DNA of 64,000 nucleotides, taken from assembly GCA_016281815.1 (NCBI GenBank), contig JAEEJK010000050.1, positions 35,237 through 99,236 on the forward strand, written 5' to 3'. Below, one piece after another: positions 24,362 to 34,155 of this stretch. The notes below the pieces were generated by a model. The model was not told the DNA's origin, did not search any database, and saw only the letters and a program-made list of their open reading frames with translations. This stretch comes from Prevotella sp. (GTDB lineage Bacteria > Bacteroidota > Bacteroidia > Bacteroidales > Bacteroidaceae). Both the position numbers and the translations under genes were made by a program. Positions within the stretch are counted from its first letter, which is position 1. Every line of letters starts with the position of its first letter.

Positions 24362-26959
24362 ATGAGAAAATACGTGTTTTTGATCTTGTTTGCCGCTCTT
24401 ATGCCACTATGCGCAGCGGCTCAGTCATCGATGACCGATGACCAGGTTTTCAGATACATCGTCAAGGAACATCAGGAAGGTACCTCGCAGCAGCAGATCG
24501 GCATCCAACTTATTCAGCGTGGCGTGGATGTCACACAATTGAGGCGGGTCAGGCAGAAATATGAACGCCTTGCCAAAGATCAGGGACTCGGTGTCATGAG
24601 CAACAGCACTGAAAAAACCGACGACCGTACCCGTAAGAAGAAGCCCCAGGGCTACGACGGACAGTATGAAGACAAAAACACCGATTTCTCAGGCAACCAA
24701 GGTATATACAACTCTGGCATGAGAATCAAGGATGATGTCATCACCACACGGACGTTTGACGATGAAGATGAAGAATACAATGATTTTCTCGATGAACTCA
24801 ACGGATGGCTTCCGGGTGACACCATCACCATGTATGAGAACCTCGTGGAGAAACTGAAGAAGCAGAAGAAAAAAATCTACGGCCACGACCTGTTCAACAA
24901 CAAGCGACTGTCATTTGAGCCCAACATGAACATCGCCACTCCGGAGAACTACCGCCTCGGTCCAGGGGATGCCGTATACATCGATATTTACGGGGCCTCT
25001 CAGAAAACCATAGAGAGCACCGTCTCACCCGACGGACGAGTCGTCATCGAGGGCTATGGTCCCGTTTATGTGGCGGGTATGACCGTCAACCAGGCCAATG
25101 CCACGATACGGTCAAAACTTGGTGCACGCTATCAGAGTTCGAAACTCAGGCTCACTGTTGGCGAGACCCGTTCCATCATGGTGAATGTGGTTGGTGATGT
25201 CAAAACACCGGGCACCTACACCCTGTCTGCCTTCGCAAGCGTGTTCCACGCCCTCTACATGGCAGGAGGTGTCACCGACATCGGTACGCTGCGCAACATC
25301 CGCGTCTACCGCAACAGTCAGTTGATCTCCCAGGTCGACATCTATGACTACTTGCAGAACGGCCGAATGACCGGTAATGTCACACTGCAGGACAACGACA
25401 TGATCATGGTGGGCAGTTACGACTGCATCGTCTGCATTGAGGGCAAGGTGAAACGCCCCATGTACTATGAGATGAAACGCAACGAGAGCCTGCAGTCGCT
25501 CGTCAAATACGCCGGAGGATTCACAGGCGATGCATACAAACAGTCACTGCGCGTCATCCGCAAGACAGGGCGTGAGCGCTCCGTCTATACCGTCGATGAG
25601 TTTGACATGGCCTCATTCATCCTTGCCGACGGCGATTCCGTCACCGTAGACTCCATCATCGACCGCTACAGCAACATGGCACAGATCAAGGGTGCTGTTT
25701 TCCGTCCCGACATGTACCAGATGGACGGTGAGATCAATACCGTGAGAAAACTCATCGAAGCGGCAGGTGGTCTGAAGGAGGAGGCGTTCACCGCCCATGC
25801 CGTGATGCACCGTCTGAAGGAAGACCGAACCCGCGAGGTGCTCAGGCTCGACATCGAGGGTATCCTCAACGGCACCAAGGCCGACATCCCACTCAAGCCC
25901 AACGACGAACTCTTCATCCCCACCAAGCAAGACATGATGGAGGAACAGACGCTCTCTATCCATGGAGAGGTCTATTTCCCTGGCACCTACAAGTATGCAG
26001 CCAATGAAACCATCGAGGATTTCATCCTGCAAGCAGGAGGCCTCAAGGAGACGGCATCCGCCGTGAAGATTGACGTAGCCCGCCGCGTGACAGACCCATA
26101 CGCCATTTCCACCGACTCCATCCGCGCCCAGACGTTCACCTTCGCCATCAAGGATGGCTTTGTCATCGAGGGAGAACCAGGATTCACACTCATGCCTTTT
26201 GACGAGGTGTATGTACGCAAGAGCCCCGGATCGTACAAGCAACAGAACGTAACAATTGAAGGCGAGGTAATGTTTGCCGGCCCTTATACCATATCTACCA
26301 AGGATATGCACATCAGCGAATTGGTGAAGGCTGCCGGAGGACTCAGCGACCATGCCTATGCCAAGGGAGCACGACTTGAGCGCCGATATACTCAGGAAGA
26401 ACGTGTGAATGCGATCGAGGCTCTCAAGAAAGCCCGAGAGCAGGCTGAGATCAACCTTCAGGAACAAATTCTGAGAAGCGGCAACGCCAATCTTTCCAAC
26501 CTCAGCCAGATGCAGCAACTTCAAAAATATGAGGTGGGAGAAACCTACCCTGTAGGAATCGACCTCGACGAGGCCCTGCGTAGCCCCGGAGGTGACGAGG
26601 ACATCATGCTCCGCGAAGGCGACCGTCTCATCGTACCACAATATACTGGCACGGTCAAGATCAGCGGCGAGGTGATGCGCCCCAACTCCGTTGCCTTCGA
26701 AGAAGGCCGCAGCATCAGTTATTACATCAACCAGGCTGGCGGATACGGCAACAAGGCAAAGAAGCGCCAGACCTATATCATCTACATGAACGGAAAGATA
26801 GCCAAGAAGAGCAACAAGGCAAAGCCCATGCCGGGATGCGAGATTGTAGTGCCCTCGAAACCTATCGTCCACACCTCCATGCAGGAGACCCTCAGCATCG
26901 CCACCTCTGTGGCTTCTCTCTCAGCCATCATCGCCACTCTCGCCAATATCCTCAAGTAA
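24362..26959 (+). CDS. SLBB-domain polysaccharide export protein (Wza-like)
   Basis: An 865-residue periplasmic/outer-membrane protein. Signal peptide: YVFLILFAALMPLCAAAQS, with probable signal-peptidase-I cleavage after AAA (the Cys does not sit in a good lipobox). A polysaccharide export domain (YRLGPGDAVYIDIYGAS) starts near residue 196, followed by about six SLBB repeats, each starting with a segment such as VNVVGDVKTPGTY, LSIHGEVYFPGTY, VTIEGEVMFAGPY or VKISGEVMRPNS. The end is a hydrophobic helix (SIATSVASLSAIIATLANIL). It is far longer than enterobacterial Wza, as usual in Bacteroidetes. It should form the export channel for the glycan. Four bases after the transferase. Confidence 0.94.
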   Translation: MRKYVFLILFAALMPLCAAAQSSMTDDQVFRYIVKEHQEGTSQQQIGIQLIQRGVDVTQLRRVRQKYERLAKDQGLGVMSNSTEKTDDRTRKKKPQGYDGQYEDKNTDFSGNQGIYNSGMRIKDDVITTRTFDDEDEEYNDFLDELNGWLPGDTITMYENLVEKLKKQKKKIYGHDLFNNKRLSFEPNMNIATPENYRLGPGDAVYIDIYGASQKTIESTVSPDGRVVIEGYGPVYVAGMTVNQANATIRSKLGARYQSSKLRLTVGETRSIMVNVVGDVKTPGTYTLSAFASVFHALYMAGGVTDIGTLRNIRVYRNSQLISQVDIYDYLQNGRMTGNVTLQDNDMIMVGSYDCIVCIEGKVKRPMYYEMKRNESLQSLVKYAGGFTGDAYKQSLRVIRKTGRERSVYTVDEFDMASFILADGDSVTVDSIIDRYSNMAQIKGAVFRPDMYQMDGEINTVRKLIEAAGGLKEEAFTAHAVMHRLKEDRTREVLRLDIEGILNGTKADIPLKPNDELFIPTKQDMMEEQTLSIHGEVYFPGTYKYAANETIEDFILQAGGLKETASAVKIDVARRVTDPYAISTDSIRAQTFTFAIKDGFVIEGEPGFTLMPFDEVYVRKSPGSYKQQNVTIEGEVMFAGPYTISTKDMHISELVKAAGGLSDHAYAKGARLERRYTQEERVNAIEALKKAREQAEINLQEQILRSGNANLSNLSQMQQLQKYEVGETYPVGIDLDEALRSPGGDEDIMLREGDRLIVPQYTGTVKISGEVMRPNSVAFEEGRSISYYINQAGGYGNKAKKRQTYIIYMNGKIAKKSNKAKPMPGCEIVVPSKPIVHTSMQETLSIATSVASLSAIIATLANILK

Positions 26960-26966
26960 CACAGCC

Positions 26967-28028
26967 ATGAGCAACAAGATAGAAATCGATATCATTGCCC
27001 TGCTCAGAGCCATCAAGGAAAACAGACTCTGGATGGGAGTGACCATGGGGATTTTCGGTATCATCGGACTTGCTATTTCCTTTGGCACGCCAAAGGAATA
27101 CAGAGCCTCCGTGATGCTTGCTCCGGAAACAGCCACCAGCAACAGCCTCACCTCCAACATCTCATCACTCGCCTCTATGGTGGGCATGGATATGGACTTC
27201 GGCAACAGCAGCGATGCCATCTATCCTGAACTCTACCCCGACCTCATCCAGTCAACCGACTTCATCGTCAGTCTTTTTCCTGTCACCGTGGAGACCAAGG
27301 ACGGTTCGCTCACCACCGACTATTTCGACTATCTGAAAAACCATACCCGTAGGGCATGGTACAAACGTCCTGCTGAATGGCTCGCCAATATGGTGGAGAA
27401 AATGAAAGGCGACGACAGCGGCGCCCCCACCGACGACAGCCATGTCGACCCGTTCAGACTCACCAAGAAACAATACAACATTGCCCACAACATCGGCAAG
27501 AGCATCAACTGCACCGTTGACAAGAAGACAAGCGTCATCACCATCGAGGTGACCGACCAGGACCCGCTCATCTCTGCCACCATGGCCGACTCTGTGCGCA
27601 ACAAACTGCAAAACTTCATCACCGAATACCGTACAAAGAAGGCACGCAACGACCTGGCCTATATGGAGCGCCTTTTCGCGGAGGCCCGTGAGCAATATGT
27701 CAAGGCCCGCCAACAATATGCCTCATTCAGCGACACCAACCAGGACCTGTTGCTGCAGAGTTACAAGTCAAAGCAGGATGACTTGGAGAACGACATGCAA
27801 CTCAAATACAATGCCTACACACAGATTTACGAGCAGTTGCAACTCTCCAAGGCGAAAGTACAGGAACGCACCCCCGCCTTCACCATCGTGCAGTCGGCTT
27901 CGGTACCCATCAAGCACATCAACAGGTCAAAACTGTCGGTACTCATTCTTTCGATGTTCCTCGGTGCAGCGGCATACATCGTCTTCCTCGTCTGGAAAAG
28001 ACGGCGACAGGTCTTTGTCTTCCGATAA
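26967..28028 (+). CDS. Wzz-like chain-length determinant 1
   Basis: A 353-residue polysaccharide co-polymerase: cytoplasmic N terminus (IEIDIIALLRAIKENR), first membrane helix at about residues 22-40, a large periplasmic part with coiled coil (YMERLFAEAREQYVKARQQY), and a second membrane helix near 324-344 followed by a short basic tail (KRRRQVFVFR). No Walker motifs, so there is no fused tyrosine kinase. It would set chain length together with the polymerase two genes downstream. It is eight bases downstream of the SLBB gene. Confidence 0.92.
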   Translation: MSNKIEIDIIALLRAIKENRLWMGVTMGIFGIIGLAISFGTPKEYRASVMLAPETATSNSLTSNISSLASMVGMDMDFGNSSDAIYPELYPDLIQSTDFIVSLFPVTVETKDGSLTTDYFDYLKNHTRRAWYKRPAEWLANMVEKMKGDDSGAPTDDSHVDPFRLTKKQYNIAHNIGKSINCTVDKKTSVITIEVTDQDPLISATMADSVRNKLQNFITEYRTKKARNDLAYMERLFAEAREQYVKARQQYASFSDTNQDLLLQSYKSKQDDLENDMQLKYNAYTQIYEQLQLSKAKVQERTPAFTIVQSASVPIKHINRSKLSVLILSMFLGAAAYIVFLVWKRRRQVFVFR

Positions 28029-28040
28029 GCCGATGCTGCG

Positions 28041-29024
28041 ATGACCGACGAGAACCTCTACAACGACCAGCCCACATGGAGCGCATGGGAAGTATGCCTG
28101 AAACATTGGCGGGCATACGCCGTCACTGCCACCATGGCAGTGCTGCTCGCCATGGTTGTCTGCTCGTCCATCCCCAAGTCTTATTCTGCCAAAGTGATCA
28201 TCGCCAATGAAAAGGAAGAGACCGACCTATTGCTGGGCCTCAATAGTTTTGCCTCATGGGCAAAGACTGCCATGAACGACCAGGAGGGACTTCGACAGCC
28301 GGAGGTATATTCCAAACTTGTGTCTGCCACTGATTTCGCTGAGGAGATGGCAAAAGTGCGCATCCCGCCTCTCCACACCGACTACTACCACCATATCCTC
28401 GACCACCACCGTACACCGTGGTGGCAGTCATTGTTCACTTCCTCCACAGATGAGCACACACGCATCATCGACATCATTCAGGACAACATCCGTTCAAAAG
28501 CCTCATCCAAATACAAGACCATTACCATTCGGGTCAACGACCAAGACCCATTGGTGGCAGCACTTATAGCCGACTCTGCCCGCATACACCTTCAGCGCCA
28601 CATGGCCGACTATGCCCGTGACCGCGCCCACCGAGACCTCGTTCAGGCGGCAGTCAAACTCAATCAGGAGAAAGAACGGTTCACGGCAGCACGCAACGAT
28701 TATGTGCATTTCCGCGAAACACACAATGACCTAAGCACGCCTCGCGTCATCTCCATGGAGGAACACCTGCAGAAAGAGTACGCCAGTGCCTTCACTGGCT
28801 ACAGTAAGGCGATGGAGCAATACCGCCGCAACCAGGCGCTTGTGGGCAAATTCTCCTATACCTTCGCTGTACTGAGCAATTCCACGGTGCCTCTTCACCC
28901 ATCATCTCCTGCCATCGTGGGCTACATATTGTCTTTCGTCTTCCTCGCACTCACCCTTACCACATGGGCAGTGCTTCTGCAACATGCCATCAGAACCCCC
29001 AAAGTACATAGCCCATGGATCTGA
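28041..29024 (+). CDS. Wzz-like chain-length determinant 2
   Basis: A 327-residue protein with the same plan as the preceding gene: membrane helix at about residues 19-37, a periplasmic region with coiled coil (AVKLNQEKERFTAARNDY) and a second helix at about 293-317. Both share the segment ITIRVNDQDPLVAALIADSA / ITIEVTDQDPLISATMADSV, showing they are paralogues. The two may form a mixed ring with distinct contacts to the Wza-like protein. The end overlaps the following polymerase gene by ten bases. Confidence 0.88.
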   Translation: MTDENLYNDQPTWSAWEVCLKHWRAYAVTATMAVLLAMVVCSSIPKSYSAKVIIANEKEETDLLLGLNSFASWAKTAMNDQEGLRQPEVYSKLVSATDFAEEMAKVRIPPLHTDYYHHILDHHRTPWWQSLFTSSTDEHTRIIDIIQDNIRSKASSKYKTITIRVNDQDPLVAALIADSARIHLQRHMADYARDRAHRDLVQAAVKLNQEKERFTAARNDYVHFRETHNDLSTPRVISMEEHLQKEYASAFTGYSKAMEQYRRNQALVGKFSYTFAVLSNSTVPLHPSSPAIVGYILSFVFLALTLTTWAVLLQHAIRTPKVHSPWI

Positions 29025-30298
29025 TTCTCATCATCATCATGAGCATCCTGCTCGTCGGGTACATGCTGTTCAAGGCAGGCGACCTCTTTGCACCGTGGAC
29101 CATCACTACCGCAGTGTGGCTCGCCATCGTGGTGATGTTTCAGTTCCAAGGCGACCTTCTCTATCCTCTCGGCACACAGTTCCATACCTGTCTTGCCCTT
29201 TGGCTGCCCATATTCTGTGCTTCTGCGCTGATCACCTACTATCTGCTGCCCGCCGTAAAAGACCCAGAGGAAGCATCCAAGCGTCTGCCCGAGACCAGCG
29301 GACTCATCTTCACCACACTGTATGTCATCTCGATGGTCATCACCCCTCTGTATCTATACAAAATCATGCAGGTAGTAATGATGTTCGACACGGCCGACAT
29401 GCTCAACAACCTCCGTCTGCTGGCTGTCTTCGGCGATGAGCAATACGGCTTTCTCAATTACTCCTACGTGCTCAATCAGGTGCTGATCGTCGTGGCTCTG
29501 TGGCGTTACCCGAAAGTGCCGCTGTGGCAGTTGCTCACCATTGTGGCCGCCAGCATGATGAGTGCTTTCGCCATCATGGAGAAAGGCATTCTCTTCTTCC
29601 TTTTCTCCGCACTCATGTACATTCTCTACCAAAAGAGGGTCATCCGCCTGCGTTCTATCATCTTCTCCACTGTCTCTGTGGTGGTGGTTTTCTTCCTGAT
29701 CAATTTGGCACGCGAACTCACAAGCGATGATGCCGATGCCGGAGACGCTATGCCTTTTCTCGACTTCTTTGCCATCTATGTGCTTTCTCCCCCTGCGGCT
29801 TTCGAGCGTATCTCAGAAGATATCTCCACTCAGTTTGGCTCACATACGTTTCAGACCATATATCTCTTCCTCAACCGCTTCGGAGGCAATTATGAAGTGA
29901 ACACCAAACTGCAGGAGTTTGTATGGGTGCCGCTTCCAACCAATGTCTATACCGTCTTCCAACCCTTTTTCATGGATTTCGGATACCGTGGTGTGGCATT
30001 CTTCGCCCTCGTCTATGGCCTGCTCTCTGGATGGATATACCGCTATGCACGCAACGGCAGCGGTTTCGCAAAATGTGTCTACGCCTATGCCGTCTATGTG
30101 CTCATCCTTCAATTCTATCAGGAAAATGTGATGATGAGCATCGTCAATGTCGTTCAATTCCTCTTCTTCACTTGGTTCATCACCCAACAGCAATTCTCAT
30201 TCAGATGGGATTGGGGCGACACGGCTCAGGCATCCTCTCCACCAGGTTTGCAGAACAATGTGGAAGAAATAAACCAACTTGAATCAGAAAAAACATGA
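29015..30298 (+). CDS. O-antigen/oligosaccharide repeat-unit polymerase (Wzy-like)
   Basis: A 427-residue protein with about 11-12 hydrophobic segments and a larger periplasmic loop around residues 225-310 (ARELTSDDADAGDAMPFLDF to FVWVPLPTNVYTVFQPFFMD), the pattern of Wzy/EpsG-like polymerases. The motif PLPTNVYTVFQPFFMDFGYRG is frequent in oligosaccharide repeat-unit polymerases. It would link flipped repeat units in the periplasm. The start overlaps the end of the second Wzz-like gene. An A/T-only inverted repeat (AAAAAACAT/ATGTTTTTT, 30288-30306) lies over the stop codon and may act as a weak terminator. Confidence 0.88.
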   Translation: MDLILIIIMSILLVGYMLFKAGDLFAPWTITTAVWLAIVVMFQFQGDLLYPLGTQFHTCLALWLPIFCASALITYYLLPAVKDPEEASKRLPETSGLIFTTLYVISMVITPLYLYKIMQVVMMFDTADMLNNLRLLAVFGDEQYGFLNYSYVLNQVLIVVALWRYPKVPLWQLLTIVAASMMSAFAIMEKGILFFLFSALMYILYQKRVIRLRSIIFSTVSVVVVFFLINLARELTSDDADAGDAMPFLDFFAIYVLSPPAAFERISEDISTQFGSHTFQTIYLFLNRFGGNYEVNTKLQEFVWVPLPTNVYTVFQPFFMDFGYRGVAFFALVYGLLSGWIYRYARNGSGFAKCVYAYAVYVLILQFYQENVMMSIVNVVQFLFFTWFITQQQFSFRWDWGDTAQASSPPGLQNNVEEINQLESEKT

Positions 30299-30305
30299 TG
30301 TTTTT

Positions 30306-30336
30306 TTTGATGTGCATCCTTTTTCCACTAACTTTG
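30306..30336 (+). promoter_or_regulatory. promoter of the WecA/TagO-like gene
   Basis: TTTG (30306-30309), 19 bases, then TAACTTTG (30329-30336): a full match to the Bacteroidetes promoter. It lies 32 bases before the start codon. Confidence 0.85.
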
Positions 30337-30367
30337 CACACATAAAAGACTATTTCAGGAACAAAGC

Positions 30368-31477
30368 ATGACAAGAATCACAATATATTCCCTCATCGCC
30401 TTTGGCATCAGCGTAATGTCCGGATTTATCCTCATTCCGCTGATCATGAAGTTCTGTCAGCGGAAAAAACTCTATGACATACCCGATGAGCGCAAGGTGC
30501 ATAAGAACAACATACCAAGGCTGGGAGGCCTCAGTTTCATGCCCAGCATGGTGCTTGCATTTCTTCTCGCTCTTCTTGTGATGGGACACAACGAGGGACG
30601 CAATACCATCCACATCAGCCTGTGGGCATGTTGTTTCCTGATCGGACTGCTCATGATCTACACGATGGGCATCATCGACGATCTGCTCGGACTTGATGCC
30701 AAGACGAAGTTTTTCATCCAGATCATCGCTGCCACCATGCTGCCGCTTTCAGGCCTATACATCAACCATCTCTATGGCTTTTTCGGAATCGGCGAAATCC
30801 CGTTCTGGGTGGGAGCCTCTCTCACCGTCTTCATGATCGTCTTCATCGACAATTCCATCAACCTCATCGATGGCATCGACGGATTGGCAGCGGGTCTGTC
30901 GTTCCTTGCCCTCGGTGGCTTCCTCACCTGCTTCATTCAGTACGGCCTCATCACCTACTGCATACTGATTGCCGGTCTGATGGGTGTACTGGTGCCCTAT
31001 CTCTATTTCAACATCTGTGGTGACCCCGAAAAGAAAAAGAAGATATTCATGGGCGACTCTGGCAGTCTGACACTCGGGTTTATCCTTGGCATGCTTTTTG
31101 TGAAATTTGCCATGGACAATCCAGCCATCATGGAATTCCGCCGCGGAGGACTCATGCTCTCCATCACCATGCTGCTCGTGCCATTGTTTGACGTTGTGCG
31201 CGTAGTCATCACCCGCATGTATCATGGAAGGCATCTATTTCAGGCCGACAAGAATCACCTCCACCACAAATGGATGCGGGCAGGATTAGGACAGCATGGT
31301 ACACTCTTCACCATCATCCTCACTGCTATCTTCTTCGGTGTCATCAACATCCTGATGGTGCAGTACATCGACATCAGCCTCACCTACTCGCTGGCTATCG
31401 ACATCATACTCTTCGTTGTCTACAATCTCCTGCTCGACCGCTATATCCGCAGCAAGGGAGAAAAGCCTTTTGTTTAG
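30368..31477 (+). CDS. undecaprenyl-phosphate sugar-1-phosphate transferase (MraY/WecA/TagO family)
   Basis: A 369-residue polytopic enzyme. Diagnostic motifs: [15 protein letters not shown], the paired aspartates in [42 protein letters not shown] and the C-terminal [18 protein letters not shown]. It transfers a hexosamine- or N-acetylhexosamine-phosphate to undecaprenyl phosphate. With the phosphoglycosyl transferase at 23623, the locus has two different initiating enzymes, so two lipid-linked products, or one of them serving cell-wall synthesis, are possible. It has its own promoter and is 26 bases upstream of rmlA. Confidence 0.93.
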   Translation: MTRITIYSLIAFGISVMSGFILIPLIMKFCQRKKLYDIPDERKVHKNNIPRLGGLSFMPSMVLAFLLALLVMGHNEGRNTIHISLWACCFLIGLLMIYTMGIIDDLLGLDAKTKFFIQIIAATMLPLSGLYINHLYGFFGIGEIPFWVGASLTVFMIVFIDNSINLIDGIDGLAAGLSFLALGGFLTCFIQYGLITYCILIAGLMGVLVPYLYFNICGDPEKKKKIFMGDSGSLTLGFILGMLFVKFAMDNPAIMEFRRGGLMLSITMLLVPLFDVVRVVITRMYHGRHLFQADKNHLHHKWMRAGLGQHGTLFTIILTAIFFGVINILMVQYIDISLTYSLAIDIILFVVYNLLLDRYIRSKGEKPFV

Positions 31478-31503
31478 TTTATCACCCATTAAATCATCAA
31501 TAT

Positions 31504-32409
31504 ATGAAAGGAATCGTTTTAGCCGGAGGCAGCGGAACACGCCTCTACCCCATCACCAAGGGCATCAGCAAGCAACTGATCCCCATCTATGACAAGCCAA
31601 TGGTATATTACCCCATCTCTGTGCTGATGCTTGCCGGCATCCGCGACATACTCATCATCTCCACACCCGACGACCTGCCCGCTTTCCGACGCCTGCTCGG
31701 CGATGGCAGCAACTACGGCGTGCGCTTCGAATATGCTGAGCAGCCCTCTCCCGATGGTCTGGCCCAGGCATTCCTCATCGGTGAGGAATTCATCGGCGAT
31801 GACTCGGTTTGCCTCGTGCTGGGCGACAACATCTTCCATGGCTCAGGACTGTCAGCAAGGCTCCGCGAAGCCGTCCGCCAGGCCGAAGAGCACAACCAAG
31901 CCACCGTATTTGGATATTGGGTGGACGACCCACAGCGTTACGGCGTCGCAGAATTTGATGATGCCGGCAACTGCCTCTCCATCGAGGAGAAGCCTGCCAA
32001 TCCCAAGTCAAACTACGCAGTGGTGGGTCTGTATTTCTACCCCAATGAAGTGGTTCAGGTAGCAAAAACCATCAAGCCCTCCGCACGCGGGGAGTTGGAG
32101 ATCACGACGGTCAACCAGCGCTTCCTGGAGGTCGGCCGACTGAAGGTGCAGACGCTCGGACGGGGATTCGCCTGGCTCGACACCGGCACCCACGACTCTC
32201 TTTCAGAGGCATCGGTCTTCGTGGAGGTTATCGAGAAGCGCCAGGGATTGAAGATTGCCTGTCTCGAAGGCATCGCCTACCGCAGTGGATGGATCACACG
32301 GGAGAAAATGGAGGAAGTAGCGCAACCCATGCTCAAAAACCAATACGGGCAATATCTCCTCAAGGTCATCCGTGAGATGGACCGCACCGGTCGGAGCAAT
32401 CTCGAATAA
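31504..32409 (+). CDS. rmlA: glucose-1-phosphate thymidylyltransferase
   Basis: A 301-residue enzyme making dTDP-glucose from glucose-1-phosphate and dTTP. Start at ATG 31504, directly at the conserved [20 protein letters not shown]; the open frame upstream belongs to the previous gene's region. Further motifs: [46 protein letters not shown] and [15 protein letters not shown]. Length fits the RmlA family. None of rmlB, rmlC or rmlD follows; a terminator ends the block, so the rest of the dTDP-sugar pathway must be encoded elsewhere. Confidence 0.96.
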   Translation: MKGIVLAGGSGTRLYPITKGISKQLIPIYDKPMVYYPISVLMLAGIRDILIISTPDDLPAFRRLLGDGSNYGVRFEYAEQPSPDGLAQAFLIGEEFIGDDSVCLVLGDNIFHGSGLSARLREAVRQAEEHNQATVFGYWVDDPQRYGVAEFDDAGNCLSIEEKPANPKSNYAVVGLYFYPNEVVQVAKTIKPSARGELEITTVNQRFLEVGRLKVQTLGRGFAWLDTGTHDSLSEASVFVEVIEKRQGLKIACLEGIAYRSGWITREKMEEVAQPMLKNQYGQYLLKVIREMDRTGRSNLE

Positions 32410-32427
32410 GCGAATTGGAGAATAAAC

Positions 32428-32473
32428 AAAGAGACACAGAGGAACAAAATTATTGTTACCTCTGTGTCTCTTT
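32428..32473. terminator. bidirectional terminator, 15-bp perfect stem
   Basis: AAAGAGACACAGAGG (32428-32442) pairs perfectly with CCTCTGTGTCTCTTT (32459-32473); AACAA/TTGTT extends the stem inside the loop. It stands between rmlA (+) and the carboxylesterase (-), which converge, so it can end transcription from both sides. The right arm and following bases (TTTCTGTGTTGAAT) recur in the element at 52048-52114. Confidence 0.85.
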
Positions 32474-32514
32474 ATTTCTGTGTTGAATATCACATGGATG
32501 GTATAGAGTAACTA

Positions 32515-34035
32515 TCACTTAGCAGGAACTGCGGGAACTGGCATTGGAGGCGTAGCAGGCGTCTCGGGTATGATGGGGTCACCCATCTCCGAGTTCTCTG
32601 CATCCTTGTCATCCAATTTGAACAGCATGAATTTCGGATTCTCTGCCGTACAGGGAGTCCATTCTCCACCGTCAGGACCATTGGGATCACTGTATTTGGC
32701 AAAGTTGGTCCATGCCGTCAGCATTTTTTCCGAAAGATCCCAGTCGCCTTGAGTCCAGGGTCTCCAGCAATGCTTGAGCGACTTGAAGACAAACCAAAGG
32801 TCGGAAGAGTGGAATGCCCCTTTCAGACGGGCGGTCACCTCAGGATGCGATCCGTCATCGGGCAGCGGACGGGCAAACTCATAAGCCCAAGCCTTACCGC
32901 CCTTGCTCTCGCGCACCTTGCAGAACTCAGCGATGCCTGGTCCCATACTGCCCATATCGTTCAAGGTATAGCCTATCATATAAGGCACATCAGCCAAGGT
33001 TCCATCACGGGTAGCATCATCAAAATTCTTGGTGCTCACATAGCCATCGATAAGCGGTCGTCCCATGAGGAACACATCACTGTGGGTCACGGTATTATAG
33101 AGATTTCCCACCGTGTAGAGGATCTCTGTGGGGGCTTCCCTCAGTTTGGCAAGGTCGGTCAGTCCTGCCCAATCCATCACCCTCTTCGTGTCAGCCTCTG
33201 CCTGCTCGAGTGATGGGTTGTAGGTGAAGAATTTGTTCATAGGAACAGCAGGCTTGGCCTCCTCGTCACCAGTTGGCGGCACGGTGATTCCGCCGCCGCT
33301 CATGATGACTGCCTTGTGGAAAAGACCACGGGCCAGCGGCGACTCACACAATGTCTTCACACTTCCTGCACCTGCACTCTGTCCGAAGATTGTGACATTG
33401 TCGGGATCGCCGCCAAACTGTGCGATGTTGGCCTTGATCCACTTCAGTGACTGTATCTGGTCAAGGATACCATAGTTGCCAGAAACTTTATTGGGGCTCT
33501 CCTCCGACAGTTCATGATAGGGCATGAATCCGAAGATGCCGAGGCGATAGTTGATGGACACAAGCACCACATCCTTGTTGGCCCATTCCTGTCCGTCAAA
33601 CTCTGGTTCCGACCCCCAGCCCTCTCTGTATCCGCCGCCGTGGATCCACAGAGCCACAGGCAGTTTCTTGTCAATTTTTCCAGGAGCCTTGGTCCACACA
33701 TTCAGATAGAGACAGTCTTCTGAGTAAGGAGCCTCATCACCATATCCCCACTCATTGGCATACCCCTCAGGCAGATGAACACCTTGGTAACCAGGATGAC
33801 CGAACTTGTCGCACATTCTCACACCTTCCCAAGCGATTACAGGCTGCGGTTCTTTCCAACGAAGTTCCTTGATAGGCGGTGCAGCATAAGGGATGCCCCG
33901 ATATACAAAAACGCCAGGGATGTCTGCGGCCACACCTTGAATTTGGCCTCCTTCAACGTTCAACACAGGACTGTCCACTTCGGAGGTACAGCCAAAAAAT
34001 GCCAGCAATGGCAACAGAAGCAACAATTTTTTCAT
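32515..34035 (-). CDS. carboxylesterase/lipase family lipoprotein (type B)
   Basis: A 506-residue secreted alpha/beta hydrolase. Start at ATG 34035 gives a good lipoprotein signal: MKKLLLLLPLLAFFGC with lipobox AFFGC; an ATG two codons upstream (34041) is an alternative. Type-B carboxylesterase marks: FVYRGIPYAAPP, EDCLYLNVW, the nucleophile motif FGQSAGAGS (Ser about residue 220) and a catalytic-His region near the C terminus (HSSDLWFVF). The C-terminal tail is Pro-rich (PIIPETPATPPMPVPAVPAK). It could remove acyl groups from plant or glycan substrates. No nearby regulator or transporter suggests a specific target. Confidence 0.9.
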   Translation of the reverse strand: MKKLLLLLPLLAFFGCTSEVDSPVLNVEGGQIQGVAADIPGVFVYRGIPYAAPPIKELRWKEPQPVIAWEGVRMCDKFGHPGYQGVHLPEGYANEWGYGDEAPYSEDCLYLNVWTKAPGKIDKKLPVALWIHGGGYREGWGSEPEFDGQEWANKDVVLVSINYRLGIFGFMPYHELSEESPNKVSGNYGILDQIQSLKWIKANIAQFGGDPDNVTIFGQSAGAGSVKTLCESPLARGLFHKAVIMSGGGITVPPTGDEEAKPAVPMNKFFTYNPSLEQAEADTKRVMDWAGLTDLAKLREAPTEILYTVGNLYNTVTHSDVFLMGRPLIDGYVSTKNFDDATRDGTLADVPYMIGYTLNDMGSMGPGIAEFCKVRESKGGKAWAYEFARPLPDDGSHPEVTARLKGAFHSSDLWFVFKSLKHCWRPWTQGDWDLSEKMLTAWTNFAKYSDPNGPDGGEWTPCTAENPKFMLFKLDDKDAENSEMGDPIIPETPATPPMPVPAVPAK

Positions 34036-34155
34036 AAGCATAAGATATTTACAGTAAGCAATAGTTGATAATTTTTCACGGCAAAAATACAATTTTGCCG
34101 TCAAATATCCTTTGCAAGATGTATCTTATACTTTTCGGAGTGTGAAGAAGGGTCA

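Noticed and set aside
25613..26872. Minus-strand open frame of 419 codons opposite the SLBB protein
   Set aside because: Antisense of a clearly identified export protein; frame openness results from its codon bias.
31270..31503. N-terminal extension of the rmlA frame
   Set aside because: The extra 78 codons lie within the WecA/TagO-like gene in another frame; family similarity starts exactly at ATG 31504.
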